Of a stretch of DNA of 64,000 nt, positions 23,435 to 35,900 are shown piece by piece. The translations under genes and the position numbers were made by a program. The number at the start of each line of letters is the position of its first letter. Positions within the stretch are counted from its first letter, which is position 1. Below the pieces are notes generated by a model that did no database searches, was not told where the DNA came from, and saw nothing but the letters and a program-made list of their open reading frames with translations. The stretch covers positions 288,178 through 352,177 of the forward strand of contig JASANG010002156.1 of assembly GCA_030248215.1 (NCBI GenBank), written 5' to 3'. The stretch comes from Enoplolaimus lenunculus (Eukaryota > Nematoda > Enoplea > Enoplida > Thoracostomopsidae).

Positions 23435-24428
23435 TCGTTTCCAATAGATACAGCTACTCCTATGTCCAGTTTAGCGAACAGTTTCAAAATTTAGTGAACT
23501 ATATATTTTGCATTTACAACTTCGGACAAGTGTACGAACCTTTCAAAACAGAAAAGTATAATATTTATAAAATTTGTATCACTGGTGTAAAAGTTAATGC
23601 AAAACCTAGCTAAATCTCTTAAAAATGACCGCTGCAATAAATAAGCTGTAGTAAACGTAGCTGCAAGCATGTGCAATTTTTGTAATGCGATAGGCTTGGC
23701 ATATGTGCAACATATTTGTATAAAGCAACACTATGCCGGTCGAAACCGTCGCAAAGACCATATTACTCGAAGATCAGCTCTATTTTGCATGTTATACGCT
23801 GTTGAAGTTAGCGGCACCTTTTAAGTTTTCAACCTGTATAGGTACGTCACCGTTTTAAACCTAAATTTTAGTTCACTTCCTGCTGTGTAGTTCAAACTAA
23901 TTAAATGTCAACACAGTAACTTCCTTTTAGGCCGTTAAAGTTAACTAAATCGAAAACAGCTTAGAGCCCTTGTGTGCATAGATTTCTAAATTATGTAGCA
24001 ATCACGTTATAGAAATATGTGGCATGTATTGAACTTTACTCCAGTTAGCAATGCTTAATGGTTTACGGACAGCGTTGTTTGTTCAGACACATTGGTTGGG
24101 TTGCGAACATCCCTCGTAAGTTCATTAGTAACTTCGGCAGTTTAACACCTTAATCATTGCAGATGAATAAACTAAACTCTGTAAAGCCTAAACTCTTATA
24201 TAAGCGCTAAGCGTACGTGGTTGCAGGAAAAACGTATAAATCTGTTGACAATAAACTATCTGCTATAAAAAATTGTGATATTAAGACTCGCATTTTGTTC
24301 ACCCATCACCGATTCGTAATGTATGAAAAATTTCAGTTACTGGCTGGTATCTGCAGTCTACACTTAAGTTCGAATTTATACTAAAAGTATTTGCTGAGCA
24401 ACGCTACTTGTAATATGAATTGTCGTCA
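23435..24428. other. Intergenic, nothing recognised
   Basis: No exon, RNA or element ends could be supported in this stretch. Confidence 0.35.
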
Positions 24429-24431
24429 CTT

Positions 24432-25279
24432 ACTGCAATGACCCGAATAAGAGGGGGACTGATATTTTTTGGCCTCTCCAGACGGTACCCCCAATTATTC
24501 GGGTAAGGACGGTTATTTATTTTTAACCCGCCCTCCGCGCCCTTCGCTACTGACATCCGGTGTTGCAACCATCCGTTAAATTGAATGTTTATTGGTCTTC
24601 AATCAAAAGCTTGAGCGACAATGCAAGGTTAAACTTAGGAATTACTTTCAAACTTAAGTATGCTTTAAAGTTTCGAACTCAACTTTATTTGGGCCTGAAG
24701 TCATTTATGCGCTATAATTAGGGATAATTGACATTTATGGACTCTAATTTTAAGGCGATTAGGAACTCTATCCAATGGCGGATCCATGGGGGCCACCCCG
24801 GCCGTGCCCCCCCCAACAGCGTCTCAACGTATATTATATAGAGTGTTGCTGTTCGACGCTGTTCCGAAAATAGCAGGCAGTTCTAAGTCATTTATAAACA
24901 GAAACAGATGTTGCTGAAGCTGACTGGATTTTGCTTCTTCAAAACTGAATTAGCTTCCGAATTCGAGCCTTTAAATTTGTGCCTGTTTGAAACCAAATCT
25001 GAAGTTATGTTGCCACCCTGTTGTTTAGATCTAAATTGCGTTCATGCGTTAGTTTTATTTGTGATTCATCTAAATTGAACGAACGTAAAGATGTCAATTT
25101 TATGGGAATAGTTCGTGGTTTGTGTGTCGGTCAAAAATAAGTTTATTACCTGGGAAATTTTGCCCCCCCATTGTGAGATCCTGGATCCGCCACTGCCGCT
25201 TATGAACTCCTATTAGGGATACGGACTCCAATTGAATAGAACTCAAAATGGGAACCCCCTCTTATTCTGGTCGCTACAG
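24432..25279 (-). mobile_element. TA-family MITE, interrupted
   Basis: TA-flanked ends CTGCAATGACCCGAATAAGA and TTCTGGTCGCTACAG. The body is broken at consensus CTCTATCC/GCTTA by the element at 24774-25195. Confidence 0.75.
24774..25195. mobile_element. Non-autonomous element with TGGCGGATCCA ends, nested
   Basis: Left end AATGGCGGATCCATGGGGG, right end GATCCTGGATCCGCCACTG, followed inwards by G/C-homopolymers on both sides. It is about 420 bp and has no frame. The insertion point in the TA-family copy is clear from consensus, but no target duplication longer than CC is visible. Superfamily uncertain. Confidence 0.65.
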
Positions 25280-25448
25280 TAAAGCGTATTTAAGTGAATA
25301 AGCCACTTACCAAATTTAAAGTTTTACAGACTAGCAGTTGTTCTAGCATACTATGCTTAGTTAAACTGAGATTGCAGACTTTTGAAATCTCCTAAGTATA
25401 AAACAAATCTTTGGCTTCCTTTATTATGGCAGTGGCTCATAATTTGCA

Positions 25449-25449
<1 letters not shown>

Positions 25450-25484
<35 letters not shown>

Positions 25485-25497
25485 CATTATTATCATC
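25450..25497 (+). repeat. ATT microsatellite
   Basis: About fourteen ATT units, with two TCA interruptions at the 3' side. Confidence 0.9.
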
Positions 25498-25499
25498 CA

Positions 25500-27370
25500 A
25501 AAAAGCTAAGTATTTGTTTACGTCCATGACTCAAGTACTTTAAGCAGGGAGGACTCATGCAAATACTTAACTAAGGTTTCAGAAATCCAGCCATTGTCTG
25601 TAAAAGAAAAGCCTGCTAGATCGAATCCAGAAGGGCTAAAGCTGACTGCAAACTATATACTTACCTAGTTCGTGAGTATTTTGGATCACAATTTAAGGCT
25701 TACAATTATATATTAATGTCTAATGAGTACTATTATGTTAATAAAAAGGACTTAATATACGTATAGGTGCCAACTGCCAATGTCTTGATAACTAGCAACT
25801 CCTATACCTTTTATCTAAATTAGCGTTTTGATTTACCAAATAATGACTGATTACAAAGCTATACTGCAATAGACAAGGCTAAAATTATTTCCAGGCTTTG
25901 TAACAACAGTCACTCGTTAGCGATTATAATTTCGAAACCATAAACTCTAACGCGGGTACATGACGATAAATGGAAGCTTGCGAGCGAAGCCAAGGAAAAG
26001 CAAAAAGTAATTTTTTACTACTAAATCTTATTACTCAAAAATTTTGTTTTGATCCATGTTTGAAAGGCGTAGTTTAGGTTGCTCCCTCGATCCGCCAGTA
26101 TCTATCATAGGTGCCACAATGACTGAAGCTGGTTGTGTCATTTGCCGCATACCCCCGCAGACACGAAAACGTGGAACATAAAACTGCTTTCGAACCCGCG
26201 CCATTTAGTTTTTCATAAGCATCAAATTAAAGGTATGGAGACGGTTATTACAGTGGTAAATATTATGTGTCCCTTAATCTAAATTGTAGCCCGTTGCTCT
26301 TCAAATGCTTCCGGTGCGCTTACCAACAGGCAATAATGCTATTTCAAGTAAAAAACTAACACCGGAACCGCGCATTCCTCATTATATACATTTATGGTAC
26401 GTGAAATACTCATAATGGACTACATTTGCCATAGTGACAAAGCGAACTTTGGTGGTGTGATTAAAACCGGCGATTGTCTTAGCTAATTTCTAGACCACAA
26501 TTACTATGGAAAATATATTTAGAAAATTTGTTCATCCAATCTACAATATTTTGGACCCTGTTTGATTGCAACAAAAACCCGGAAAGAACTGTATACGTGG
26601 ATATGCGTCACTGTTAAACTTCTAACAACAACGTGGGAGCTTATAGATAGGATATGGTTTCATGAAATTGCTAATGATAAAGAACAGATTTCATTATATA
26701 AGCTTCAAAATTTGCATTGTTTTCCGTGATAAAAAGTTCTCAAATTTTTCTCGGTCGCTCGTTCGCAATTTTATTTGAACTTATGTCCTGCTGAAATTAA
26801 ATACAGGCTACGCCCATGAAAAATACTCAAAATGACTTTAACCAGCTGTGCAAATTGTGTCAACTTGTGTCCAAAAGTCGAAGTTTATCCTTGAACGCTT
26901 GAAGTATTAATTATACTAAAAGTTGTTTTACTTCCGGGTTCACAACGTTTTTGATTAATGGCTGAAAAATATCGCCTATATGCGGGTCCGAACATACAAG
27001 TGGAGACTGCGGTGGTTCTAAATTTTTATGGGGCGGGCGACGTTGATTTTTGCCAATCGGTTTGAACCCAAGAGATAAAAATTTTTTAAATATTTTACGC
27101 AATTCTGTTGGATAAAAATAAATATACTGTTGCTTCATAACGAAACATTTTGTGCACCGTCAGCTATTAATTTAATTTTTGTTTGCGGGTAGTGTTGTGC
27201 TTGAAAGTACCAGCTTGACACTAGGGCCATTAGAATGTTTTTAGTATTTCTTTATATCCGACACAGAAATTTTGTTAAGTGCGTCAACGGTAATAACAAC
27301 ATTTCCAATCCATTGTACGCCGTTGTTTTACACTGTATTGGAATCCGCAAACTGTAAACTGTGTTGTATT
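25500..27370. other. Intergenic, nothing recognised
   Basis: AT-rich. The only notable motif is AGCTTGCGAGCGAAGCC near 25975, shared with AAGCTTGCGAGCGAAGCTGG near 22070, so a small repeat may be present. The minus-strand frame at 26911-27138 has no supporting signals. Confidence 0.35.
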
Positions 27371-27381
27371 TAGGCTAGTCT

Positions 27382-27559
27382 ATCAAGAAACAGGGCCCGA
27401 ACAGTAGTATAAGCATATTCCTAAGCCTAAGCCTAAGCCTAAGCGTATGGATGAGCCTAAGCCTAAGCCTAAGCCTAAGCAAAAAATTAGTCCAAAGCTT
27501 AAACTGACTCTATTTAGCCCCTCCGGAAAACGATCCAGCCCTGTTCTATATATGGGCCA
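27382..27559 (-). mobile_element. Telomere-hexamer MITE, two-block subfamily, with imperfect 8-bp target duplication
   Basis: Flanked by GCTAGTCT (27374-27381) and GCTAGACG (27560-27567), a 6-of-8 match. Two blocks of CCTAAG repeats are separated by CGTATGGATGAG. It matches the subfamily at 21283 in reverse. Confidence 0.75.
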
Positions 27560-27800
27560 GCTAGACGAATGAAAAGGATCTAAATCCTCCCTAAAAATTT
27601 TGGTCCAGCATAGTATAGTTTTAGCTTCGCTTCTAAACGTTGTGAAATCAACCACATGCCTTGGTTCAAAATCGTTTTGCCCAATCCCCTGCATGTCCAT
27701 CTCGCCGCGTTCATATTCACATCTGGCATATATACTTACAGGTGCTAATCGAACCAACAATACAAGCACCAGACACTTTGCACTGTTTTTGTGACAATTT
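27560..27800 (-). other. Unassigned open frame with a signal-like hydrophobic stretch
   Basis: On the minus strand an open frame reads KCLVLVLLVRLAPVSIYA followed by polar sequence (CEYERGEMDMQG) until it enters the adjacent MITE. GTAAGT right after the codons for VRLAP would be a strong 5' splice site. There is no ATG in frame: a stop precedes the hydrophobic segment by about ten codons, so a 5' exon would be needed. It could be a signal-peptide exon or chance. No family recognised. Confidence 0.25.
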
Positions 27801-27877
27801 TAAAGTGACGGCTCATATATCATATCGTACAAGGTAAAATGTGTCATTTCATTATGTCAAAACATTAATTTTAAGTT

Positions 27878-28394
27878 TTAACTCTTATTGGCATTAAAGT
27901 TTAAACCAGCAAAACATTCAGAAATGTCAAAAAATGAAAACCTTGCAAGGTAATAATGCAAAAAATCTAAGCCACACGCCGTTTCAATGCTAAACAATCC
28001 AGCATCTTGGTGCCAATCCCGTTTTTGTGAATTTATACGCCGGTGCGCTACCCGCCTTGGATTCTCCAGTGGTTTGAATACTAGTGTGATTAACGAAGCG
28101 AGGAAACGTTGTGGAATTGATATATCTTTAATTTCAACTGAACACCTCAAGGCTATCCCTGTTATGGCTGTATGGTGTAACAATACTTCGAGCGGAACAG
28201 AGAAAATATATAAAATCGATTCTGCAAACTGTGCCAAAGTTCCAAAGACTACGAACAAGTTTCGACTTACTCTACTGCGGTCTAGTAAGAAAGCGGGCAC
28301 TAGCGGATCCTTAGGGAGGCGGGCCAACGTAGGCCCCCCCGTCAGAAATTTATTTCAGGTGGCTAACGAAGAATTTAAAGTCAGTACTCAGTAG
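27878..28394. other. Overlapping open frames on both strands, unassigned
   Basis: A 135-codon plus frame (27987-28394) and a 149-codon minus frame (27878-28327) overlap. Such length is unusual for this AT-rich intergenic DNA and the block is GC-richer than its flanks. Neither product is recognised, neither has clear splice or poly(A) signals, and I cannot tell which strand, if either, is coding. A decayed element or a gene fragment are both possible. Confidence 0.3.
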
Positions 28395-28670
28395 CAATTT
28401 TCTAAACCGAATTTGATCATTTGCATAAAAGGATCGGTACTGTATTGGCCCGAATAAGAGGGGGTCCGTATTTTGAGTCCGAATCAATAGGAGTCCGTAT
28501 CCCTAATAAGAGTACGTAAGCGGATAGAGTCCCTAAGTTCTAATTAGAGTCCATAAATGTCAATTAACCCTAATTGTAGCGCATAAATTACTCCACGACC
28601 AAATAATTTGAGTTCGAAACTTTAAAGCGTACGTAAATTTTGAAAGTACATTCCTAAGTATAACCTTGTA

Positions 28671-29572
28671 CTAGGTAAAAGTGCCCCTAGAAGGGACAGA
28701 TTGTGATATGTTTCGCTTGAAGCATGTAAAAGAGTTTAAACAAGGGTTAGTTAGACCATAGATCAGTAGGTATTGCTTATAATATTAGCTCCATAACTTC
28801 TATAAAAATAGTTGTCATCTATATCTTTAACGGCTGTCTTTCAGTGTTAACACGCTTGCGGTCAGTGAAACAAGAAACGTATGGGCCCAGCGGGCATCAC
28901 CTATCAGCTTAATTTTAGCGTTTGTTGGGTTTTACAATGTTCAGTTTATAAGTTATCTATCTAGCATTCTTCATTGGAAGAGAATATTTTTTGAGTTTTA
29001 AAATATTTATGTTTCTGAAACTTGATTAGTAAATATTTCCATATTGCAAGATTACAAATTGCGTCTGTTGATTATGGAATAAAAAATGTCATGCATACGT
29101 GCTCGACTATTTTACCTATCTTTACCATGACAATTTGATGATGTGAAGTCGAGAAGCTTTTATTTAAGCTATTCATCTAGAAAATACCATTCAAACGTTG
29201 CAAAATATTTCAAAGAACATGTTCTGCAGGCGCTCAATTGAAATAACTTTAGAAAGCAACTGACTGTTATACGAAAGGCAAGTTGAGAGTTGTACTTTAG
29301 AACGCCTTGAAAACCCATAGTGTCGGTTTATACTTAACAGATGAAAGTTTGTTGGGCTCATATGTTTCTTGTTCACTGACCGCAAGCGTGTTAACACTGA
29401 AAGACAGCCGTCAAAGGTATAGATGACAACTATTTTCATAGAAGTTATGGTGCTAATATAATATAAGCATTACCTACTGATCTATGGTCTAACTAACCCT
29501 TGTTTAAACTCTTTTACATGCTTCAAGCGAAACATATCACAATCTGTCCCTTCTAGGGGCACTTTTACCTAG
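28671..29572. mobile_element. Foldback element with terminal inverted repeats of about 220 bp
   Basis: It starts CTAGGTAAAAGTGCCCCTAG and ends with the exact inverse. The arms (28671 to about 28900; about 29350 to 29572) match with few differences, including CACGCTTGCGGTCAGTGAA against TTCACTGACCGCAAGCGTG. The centre is about 450 bp, AT-rich and non-coding. It sits inside a TA-family element and is therefore younger. Confidence 0.8.
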
Positions 29573-30061
29573 TTTCTTTCTTTTACATGGGATACGGTGA
29601 GGTTTTATGCTAAGACTACTCCTAAGCGTACGCCTAAGTCTAAACAAAATATAAGCCTAAAGCGTACACTTGCTCCATTGCAATCCACCAAAAAGCAGCC
29701 TGTTCTAAGCTATAATGCATGGGAGGTTATTAGAAAATATTACTGTCTAGTTAGAAATTTCAGTAGAACCAACATCGCAAGGACACGTAACCTATTGCAA
29801 GGTGTCATTAAAATTACACAATAATATCGACTAGCTATGGTAATTACATATTTGTAATACAATTTTTTCGAAAAATTGCAAAAATTAAACTTTTAATAAC
29901 AACTTAAATGAGACGTTTAGCTGTCCAATTTGTGTATGGTGTAGAAGCGGCTAATTCATTCAAGCTCTGCTTTCATACAGAGAACATTCTGCAAAACTTT
30001 CAAAAAGCGTGCATTCTCGATGCTTGAAACATATATTGTAAACACTATCGTGTTTCAATGA
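29573..30061 (+). mobile_element. Probable decayed telomere-hexamer-type insertion
   Basis: It includes TTTTACATGGGATACGG, CCTAAGCGTACGCCTAAGTC and CCTAAAGCG, like the telomere-hexamer family in reverse, then AT-rich DNA up to the resumption of the host TA-family copy. The 75-codon plus frame here is accounted for by the element. Confidence 0.4.
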
Positions 30062-30259
30062 TTATCGCTCAAGCTATTCACACAAGACAAATAAACGTTT
30101 AATTTAACGGATAATTGCAGTACCGGATATATCAGTAACGAAGGGCGGCAAGGCGTGGGTTAAAATAAATAACAGTCCGTAACCGAATAACAAGGGAGGT
30201 ACCCTCTGCAGAGGTCAAATAAATATAGGTCCCCCTCTTATTCGGGTCAATACAGTAAA

Positions 30260-31735
30260 TGAAACAATTTGCGTTATACTGTTCAATGTACAAACGCGAA
30301 TACATACAAAGAACATGATTTCGTTCATCTATGTTCACTTTAATTTTAATGTCAAATGTCTTAATTATATCGCAGATTATAGGTATGCTCAAACCTCATT
30401 AGTAGGGTGCAGTCGGACTTCCAATATACCAAAGCCGGAGGTCAACAACGTTTGACTGAGCCGACGGTGAAGCGAGCCTGTAGTCAGAGGAGGACAGGGA
30501 GGCTAGCCCCCTAGGAAAATTTTTTGCCCCTGCTAGAAAGATTTCGAACTTGTTTGTAGGTCACTAACAATTCTTGTATGCCCTGCCTCAAATATATTTA
30601 ACCCCCTATAGCAAGGTGAGCTGGCTACTGGCCTGCGGTGACGCGAAATTAGGTAGTTAGTTAAAATAATGTTTAATTTTAATAGTAATTTTAGCTATCA
30701 TCTGGAAAGTGTTGCCAAAAATTTCGGTGTTAGGCTTTGTTTTTTAAAAGACTATAAAGTCAAACGCTCCGAATGATACAATTTTTTGTAACTTATTAAA
30801 GCTATAGCAGGAGGTGGGTTTTCTGTGGAAGCTGGACCAAAAAACAGGCTCCAGCTGTAGTCTGGTCATCGAAATTTGCAGTTCGCTGCTTTATGGGCGA
30901 AACACCAAATACCAATTTCGGAATATCACACTTTATTACTGTTATAATCAACAATATTTGAATAGTAATTAGCGTTAGTAACCGAACAATCGGTGGTTTT
31001 ACAACCAGTTTTTAATTTGAAAGTTGCTACGTCAGTAGTAGATTTTAGAAGTCTAGTTATTTCACTCATTCTATTGAAACAAAATTTTCAAATCCATTGG
31101 GGCGTTTACCTTCAATTTTAATTTTCTGGATATTAGGCGCGCTAAAATGTAGGTACATATTAATGCTAAAATATAGTTTAAAGCTATATTTACTGATGGA
31201 AAATGTTATTTTAGACAGCAGGAACAGTATTAATATTAATAGTTGCTTAAAATAGGACGACTCTAGAAGGATACATATTACACAGCGTTGCTAACCACGG
31301 CAAATTACAACTAAAGTTGTACATGTTATTGAAACCATTGAAACCATTACTGCTTAATAGAAATGTTGTCGGCACAACTGTTCAGTTATTAATGCAACAT
31401 CTAATTTTCAAAAGGTTTAGTTCCAACCCATTTGGCCGTGAACCGGCCAAGTGAACTACGAATGTCAAATAAATGCCCACAATGATGTCTGTGATATTGT
31501 ATAACCAAGGCAATTAAATACAGCGGTTACGTTAAAACTGGGCAACCCGAAACTCGTCGTATCCCAAGTACAGTGCGGGTATATACTATTCATGGCGTAA
31601 CCGGATATCCGTTTCCGGTAAAAATCGGTGTCCGTTTTCGTTTCCGTATCCGTTATAGAAATCCGTTTTTGGTTTCGGTTTCTGTTAATATTTTGATCAC
31701 CATCCGTTTATGTTTCTGTTCGGCACCACACACCC
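30260..31735. other. Intergenic with an ACCGGATATCCG-type fragment
   Basis: Mostly featureless. The part 31600-31730 is rich in TCCGTTTCCG motifs and resembles the repeats at 15120 and 18080. A GTGCAGTCGGACTTCC stretch near 30405 may be the end of a decayed element. Confidence 0.35.
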
Positions 31736-31738
31736 AAC

Positions 31739-31847
31739 AAACAAAAAAAAAAATAAATAAAAACAAAAAACCAAAAACCAACACAACCAAACCACAAAAA
31801 AAAAAAACAAAAAAAAAAAAAAATAAAAAAAAAAAAAAAAAAAAAAA
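31739..31847 (+). repeat. A/C-only low-complexity tract
   Basis: About 110 bases almost wholly of A and C, with a few T and no G: long A runs broken by CC and C. Simple-sequence slippage or an assembly weak spot. Long Lys/Phe frames here are artefacts. Confidence 0.8.
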
Positions 31848-32077
31848 TGATTCGCAGAGGCATCGGTATGGGTTTGCAACTTAATTTTTATATCGCATTC
31901 ATTTTGATGAAACATTAGTGAAGTATTGAGTAATTTGTGTAAGAATCAAACAAGTGACATTTATGCCATTCTTGAAATGTTTTCATAGCCTTTAGCTTTG
32001 ACTGCAACACTGAGGCTGCACAGTCCTAAGGGAAATGTATTTAAGTGTTATGTTAGTGCGCAGTAGTTGAAACAATT

Positions 32078-32160
32078 GACTACGGCCGTGTTCGAACCAG
32101 CGACCTTTGGCTATCCGGGCTAAGGCTCTTAACAACTGAACTATCGCGGTACTGCTGTAA
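32078..32160 (-). repeat. tRNA-like segment, probable SINE head
   Basis: On the minus strand an A-box-like GCGATAGTTCAGTTGTTAAG is followed by a B-box-like CTGGTTCGAACAC at proper spacing, but acceptor and T-arm stems do not pair well. It is a tRNA-derived repeat or pseudogene, not a tRNA gene. Confidence 0.45.
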
Positions 32161-32419
32161 CTACTTGTGCTAGTTATTATATGGGAGTTTACTACGTTGC
32201 GCAGGCTCTACGCTGTGTACTGCGTAGCTACTATGCAATGTGTGTTTAGTATTGGCTTCTTATTTGTGTGCTATGTATTCTGGTATTACATGGTGCAATA
32301 CTCAACAAACGGTAACAATATTCTAAATAAAAGAACCTTTTGGTCCAGTCCGGCCGCTGCTTTTCAAACACTTTTAAATAAAATAAAAATGTGGGAGTTC
32401 ACTGCAAATTTTTGAAAAT

Positions 32420-32685
32420 AGGCAATAAACATAAACTAATAGTTTGCTTTTCATTCCATCCAGTTTTGAAAGTCGCAGTAACCTTGCAATATATAGTCAA
32501 GTTTAGGTGGCTGGTCTGAACTGCATGGTCGGGACAACCCTTCCTCTGAAGTACTGCGAATATACATGGTTTTTCCTTAGTTTTCCGGAAACATGGCCGC
32601 ATCAGAAATCGAACCTCGGACCTCTCGATCTGAAGTCAAACACGTTTAGTCATTACACCACCAGCCGATATCATATCCTTCTTTA
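32420..32685 (-). repeat. tRNA-derived SINE-like repeat
   Basis: The minus strand shows GGTGTAATGACTAAACG (A box) and GGTCCGAGGTTCGATTTC (B box). The anticodon loop CTTCAGA sits in a Trp-tRNA-like arm (TTTGACTTCAGATCGAG). A tail of about 180 bases without tRNA similarity follows. T-arm pairing is poor, which argues against a working tRNA. Confidence 0.5.
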
Positions 32686-32953
32686 GTGCTATATGTGCAC
32701 GTGTGACTTAACATTACATACACAATGCAACATAAACACATACACCACGTATACCAACATGGTTATTTCCTCAAAGGCTTTGTGCGATTATTTATATATG
32801 GCAATGCATTAAATATCTGTATAAGGCAGGAAAATACTCGAAAATTGTTCTAGATACTTGTATTGTTTGTAAATAAATAATTATTATACATAGTATACGT
32901 TATGTAAAACAGATTTGTTGGTCCGTATTATATTTGTCAAATTCATAAGCCTT

Positions 32954-35900
32954 ATGGATAAAACAAAGACTGATATTCAAGCTGTTGTTCTTGCGAATAA
33001 CTTTAACGATAATTTGCAGACATTTGGAAGGTGCCAGGTATATTTGCTTGTACCTATTTATAAATTGCTTGCCTAATGTCTATATGCCACATCAACATTG
33101 TAGTTCTCTCACAGCTCTGAACGGGCGATCGGATATCTGGTAACATAATCATGCTGTGCCAGATGTTTTAAGTATGAAGTGTAGAGCTTTTAATTGAAAT
33201 ATGTAATGGCTCCGGTAGAATATTGTTCGGTTCCGCTCTGACGTCGGTTGACTGCTGAGAGGTTTTTGGTATATGCACGTGTCTTGGTTGCCGTTGACGG
33301 ATCATTCAGGTTTGTGATTTATGCAACAATTGAGAAAAATTAGCATAAGAAAACTTGCACTTATTGTCAGTGCCCGGTTTCGCAAATTGTCTAGCAAGTT
33401 TCTGTTTCAGGCTCTTGTGCCACTTGGAGGGACTTCGAGCCTGCTTGATTTTACTCTCGAATCACTGAGACTTACGGATGTTAAAGATGTAATGGTTGCT
33501 ACATCCTGTTGTGTAGATGAATTAACCGCTCATATCAAGTACATAAGTTTTGTTAAGCCCTGCGTATTCACATGTGTATGTTTTGCAGCAAAAGTTGCAC
33601 GTGCAACTTGTATGTGCAAGTATTATCTCAAAACAGTTTTGGAATTCTTGTGGCTGCATTTTATTCACTGGAACTCGTGTTATTAGGTTTAATCCGCACA
33701 TGTGAGAGCAGTTGCAACTAGTTTGAATTTCGTGCACCTGCATTTTGACTAGCCAGTCGGAATACATGTTGTTTAGCGGTTTTGAATATTTTTCCGACTT
33801 TGAATTTATTCAAGAGTCTCGAGCTAAATCAAATATCAAAATTGTTTGATATTTCGCAGTCCAGCGACTGCGAAGATGCTAATTTTAAAATTTCAAGCAA
33901 TAAATGTACATTGTATCGATATGAAAGCGCTTTCAAGTACAGAAATTTCGAGTACAGCCTTATCTACGCCTGACTCTTTCTTGCAGCTTAAACTTGCAGC
34001 TGTAAGTTTTAAAAAATACGTACGTAAATTCATTCGAAGAACTTGTACCTGCAGTTAATTCATGATAGATAGATATACCCCAAGAATTAATACGTATGAA
34101 TAGATTTGCATGTGGATTGATAAACATCAGTGGCTGAACTGATGATTGATGTAATATATAGAATCCCGATCCTGGTACCGGGGCACGGGCTAGGGGTTTA
34201 CGGTATTATAGTCAAGAATAGAAGAAATCAGATCTTCTGAAGGTGAAATATATTTATTGAGGTTTTTGGTACATATATTATGCTTTCTCTTGAAAGTATA
34301 GCGTGCACTTAAGCAAGTTTTGGATTTATGACGTATTAAAGGTTGAAATAAATACGTTTTGTTTCATATGGAACAAACTTGAGCAGCTAAATGTGTGAAT
34401 CATTTTGAACCCGTATCCCGGCTTGGTCCTGGTTCCGGGGCTCTGACACCTTTAAAATAGAGGCCCCGGAATACATATGTACAATACGTAACACTGATTT
34501 TAAATACTGGCATTGTTTTTATATTGCAGAACGCGCTGGAGTTCACCATCGTTACCCTTTAGAGTCAACGTAGTGCATTCTGCAGGTGCACATTGTGTTG
34601 GAGATGTAATGCGAGATTTAGATTCGAAACGGTGTATCAGCGGTGATTTTATACTGTTACCTGCGGGTGCGGTATTCAATTGCGATTTGAAAAAGGCAGT
34701 TGCAGAACACAAGTAAATTTGCTGTGCTGAACGTGAAATGTTTGACAAGTTTGAGGTGTTTTTGAAGTTTGAACACACATTATGTCTAGTAATATGTACT
34801 GACGATGATTACTAAAAGTGTCAGAAGAGCAATTTCGAATCAATTGCACAAGAATTTTCAGTTACTATCTAGCTTGTGGTTGAGATGGAAGAGAATACGG
34901 TTAACGTGTCTGCACCAGGTGATGTTTTCTTACCACCTTCACTTCACGTTCATGTTGTAACTTTTTACGGAGGAAACTGTAAGACTTGTAAACTAAGGTT
35001 TCAGTTGTTTGAATCCTGGAACTTGACGGTAGATATTGGCAGGCTACTGTACAGTGTGTAGGAGTATATATTAAGAAATTTTAATTTTAGGCAAAGACGT
35101 AAGAAAGATTCAAATTCAGTGATGACGATAATTTATCGTAAATGTGATCCGAATCATGCAACGCGTAGTCGGGCAAATGACGCTCTGTTAATGCTTAATC
35201 GTGACTCGCGACGTATCGAACATTACCAGCGCTTGGAACATGGAGTCTGCCGTGTGCAGTTGCCTTCGGTAAGTACCAGGTGGTGTCAGAATAGTCAAGT
35301 GTCTTTGTGTTTGCAAGAGTCAAAAAGAAGTGGGTTTGTCGCTATTGTTTCAAAACTAATTTTAGAATTTGTTGTCCGATAAAACGAAAAGAGTAACCGC
35401 ATTTGCTTGGCTTTTGCGTATTCTTTATTTTATTCTGTTTGTAGGAATTGTATGAATTTAATGAAGAAACCGAAATTCGCCTTGATCTGCTGGATCCGGA
35501 CATCGCAATTTGCTCAAATCAAATTCCTGTGCTGTTTTCAGACAATTTTGACGATCAAACGAGAGACGATTTGATTAAAGAAATTTTGATAAATGAGGAA
35601 GTAAAGCTCCATTCACTCCATGGTACGACTGGGTACCAAAAATGCCGGAGCCGAAGCCGAATAAATAGTAAACCGGAGCCGGATATCCGGTCGCACCCTG
35701 AACACATACATGTCTTTCAGAAAAAAATATGTAAAAGTAAGTCAATCAGTTTTTTGGCAAATTTCATAAATACGAAGAATGGTTCAATTTTTTGAAGTTT
35801 TTTAAAAAATATTCGGCAAAATAAATTACCGCAGCAGGATGCCGTCTTTTGCTGAAGTGGAAAATCGATTGTTTTGCCACAGCCGAAACCAGGTATCCGG

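Larger units (their letters stand above)
28440..30257 (+). mobile_element. TA-family MITE split by about 1.4 kb of insertions
   Basis: The left half (28440-28670) ends at CCTAAGTATAACCTTGTA. The right half resumes at TTATCGCTCAAGC (30062) and ends at GGGTCAATACAG with TA on both outer flanks. The junction matches the uninterrupted consensus at 20251 (CCTTGCATTATCGCTCAAG) exactly in position. Confidence 0.8.

Noticed and set aside
31573-31915. Lys-rich and Phe-rich frames
   Set aside because: They come from the A/C low-complexity tract.
32600-32680. Possible tRNA with UCA anticodon (opal-decoding) on the minus strand
   Set aside because: The Trp-tRNA-like anticodon arm is present, but the T arm and acceptor stem do not pair, and it heads a longer SINE-like repeat. 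A tRNA pseudogene is more likely.
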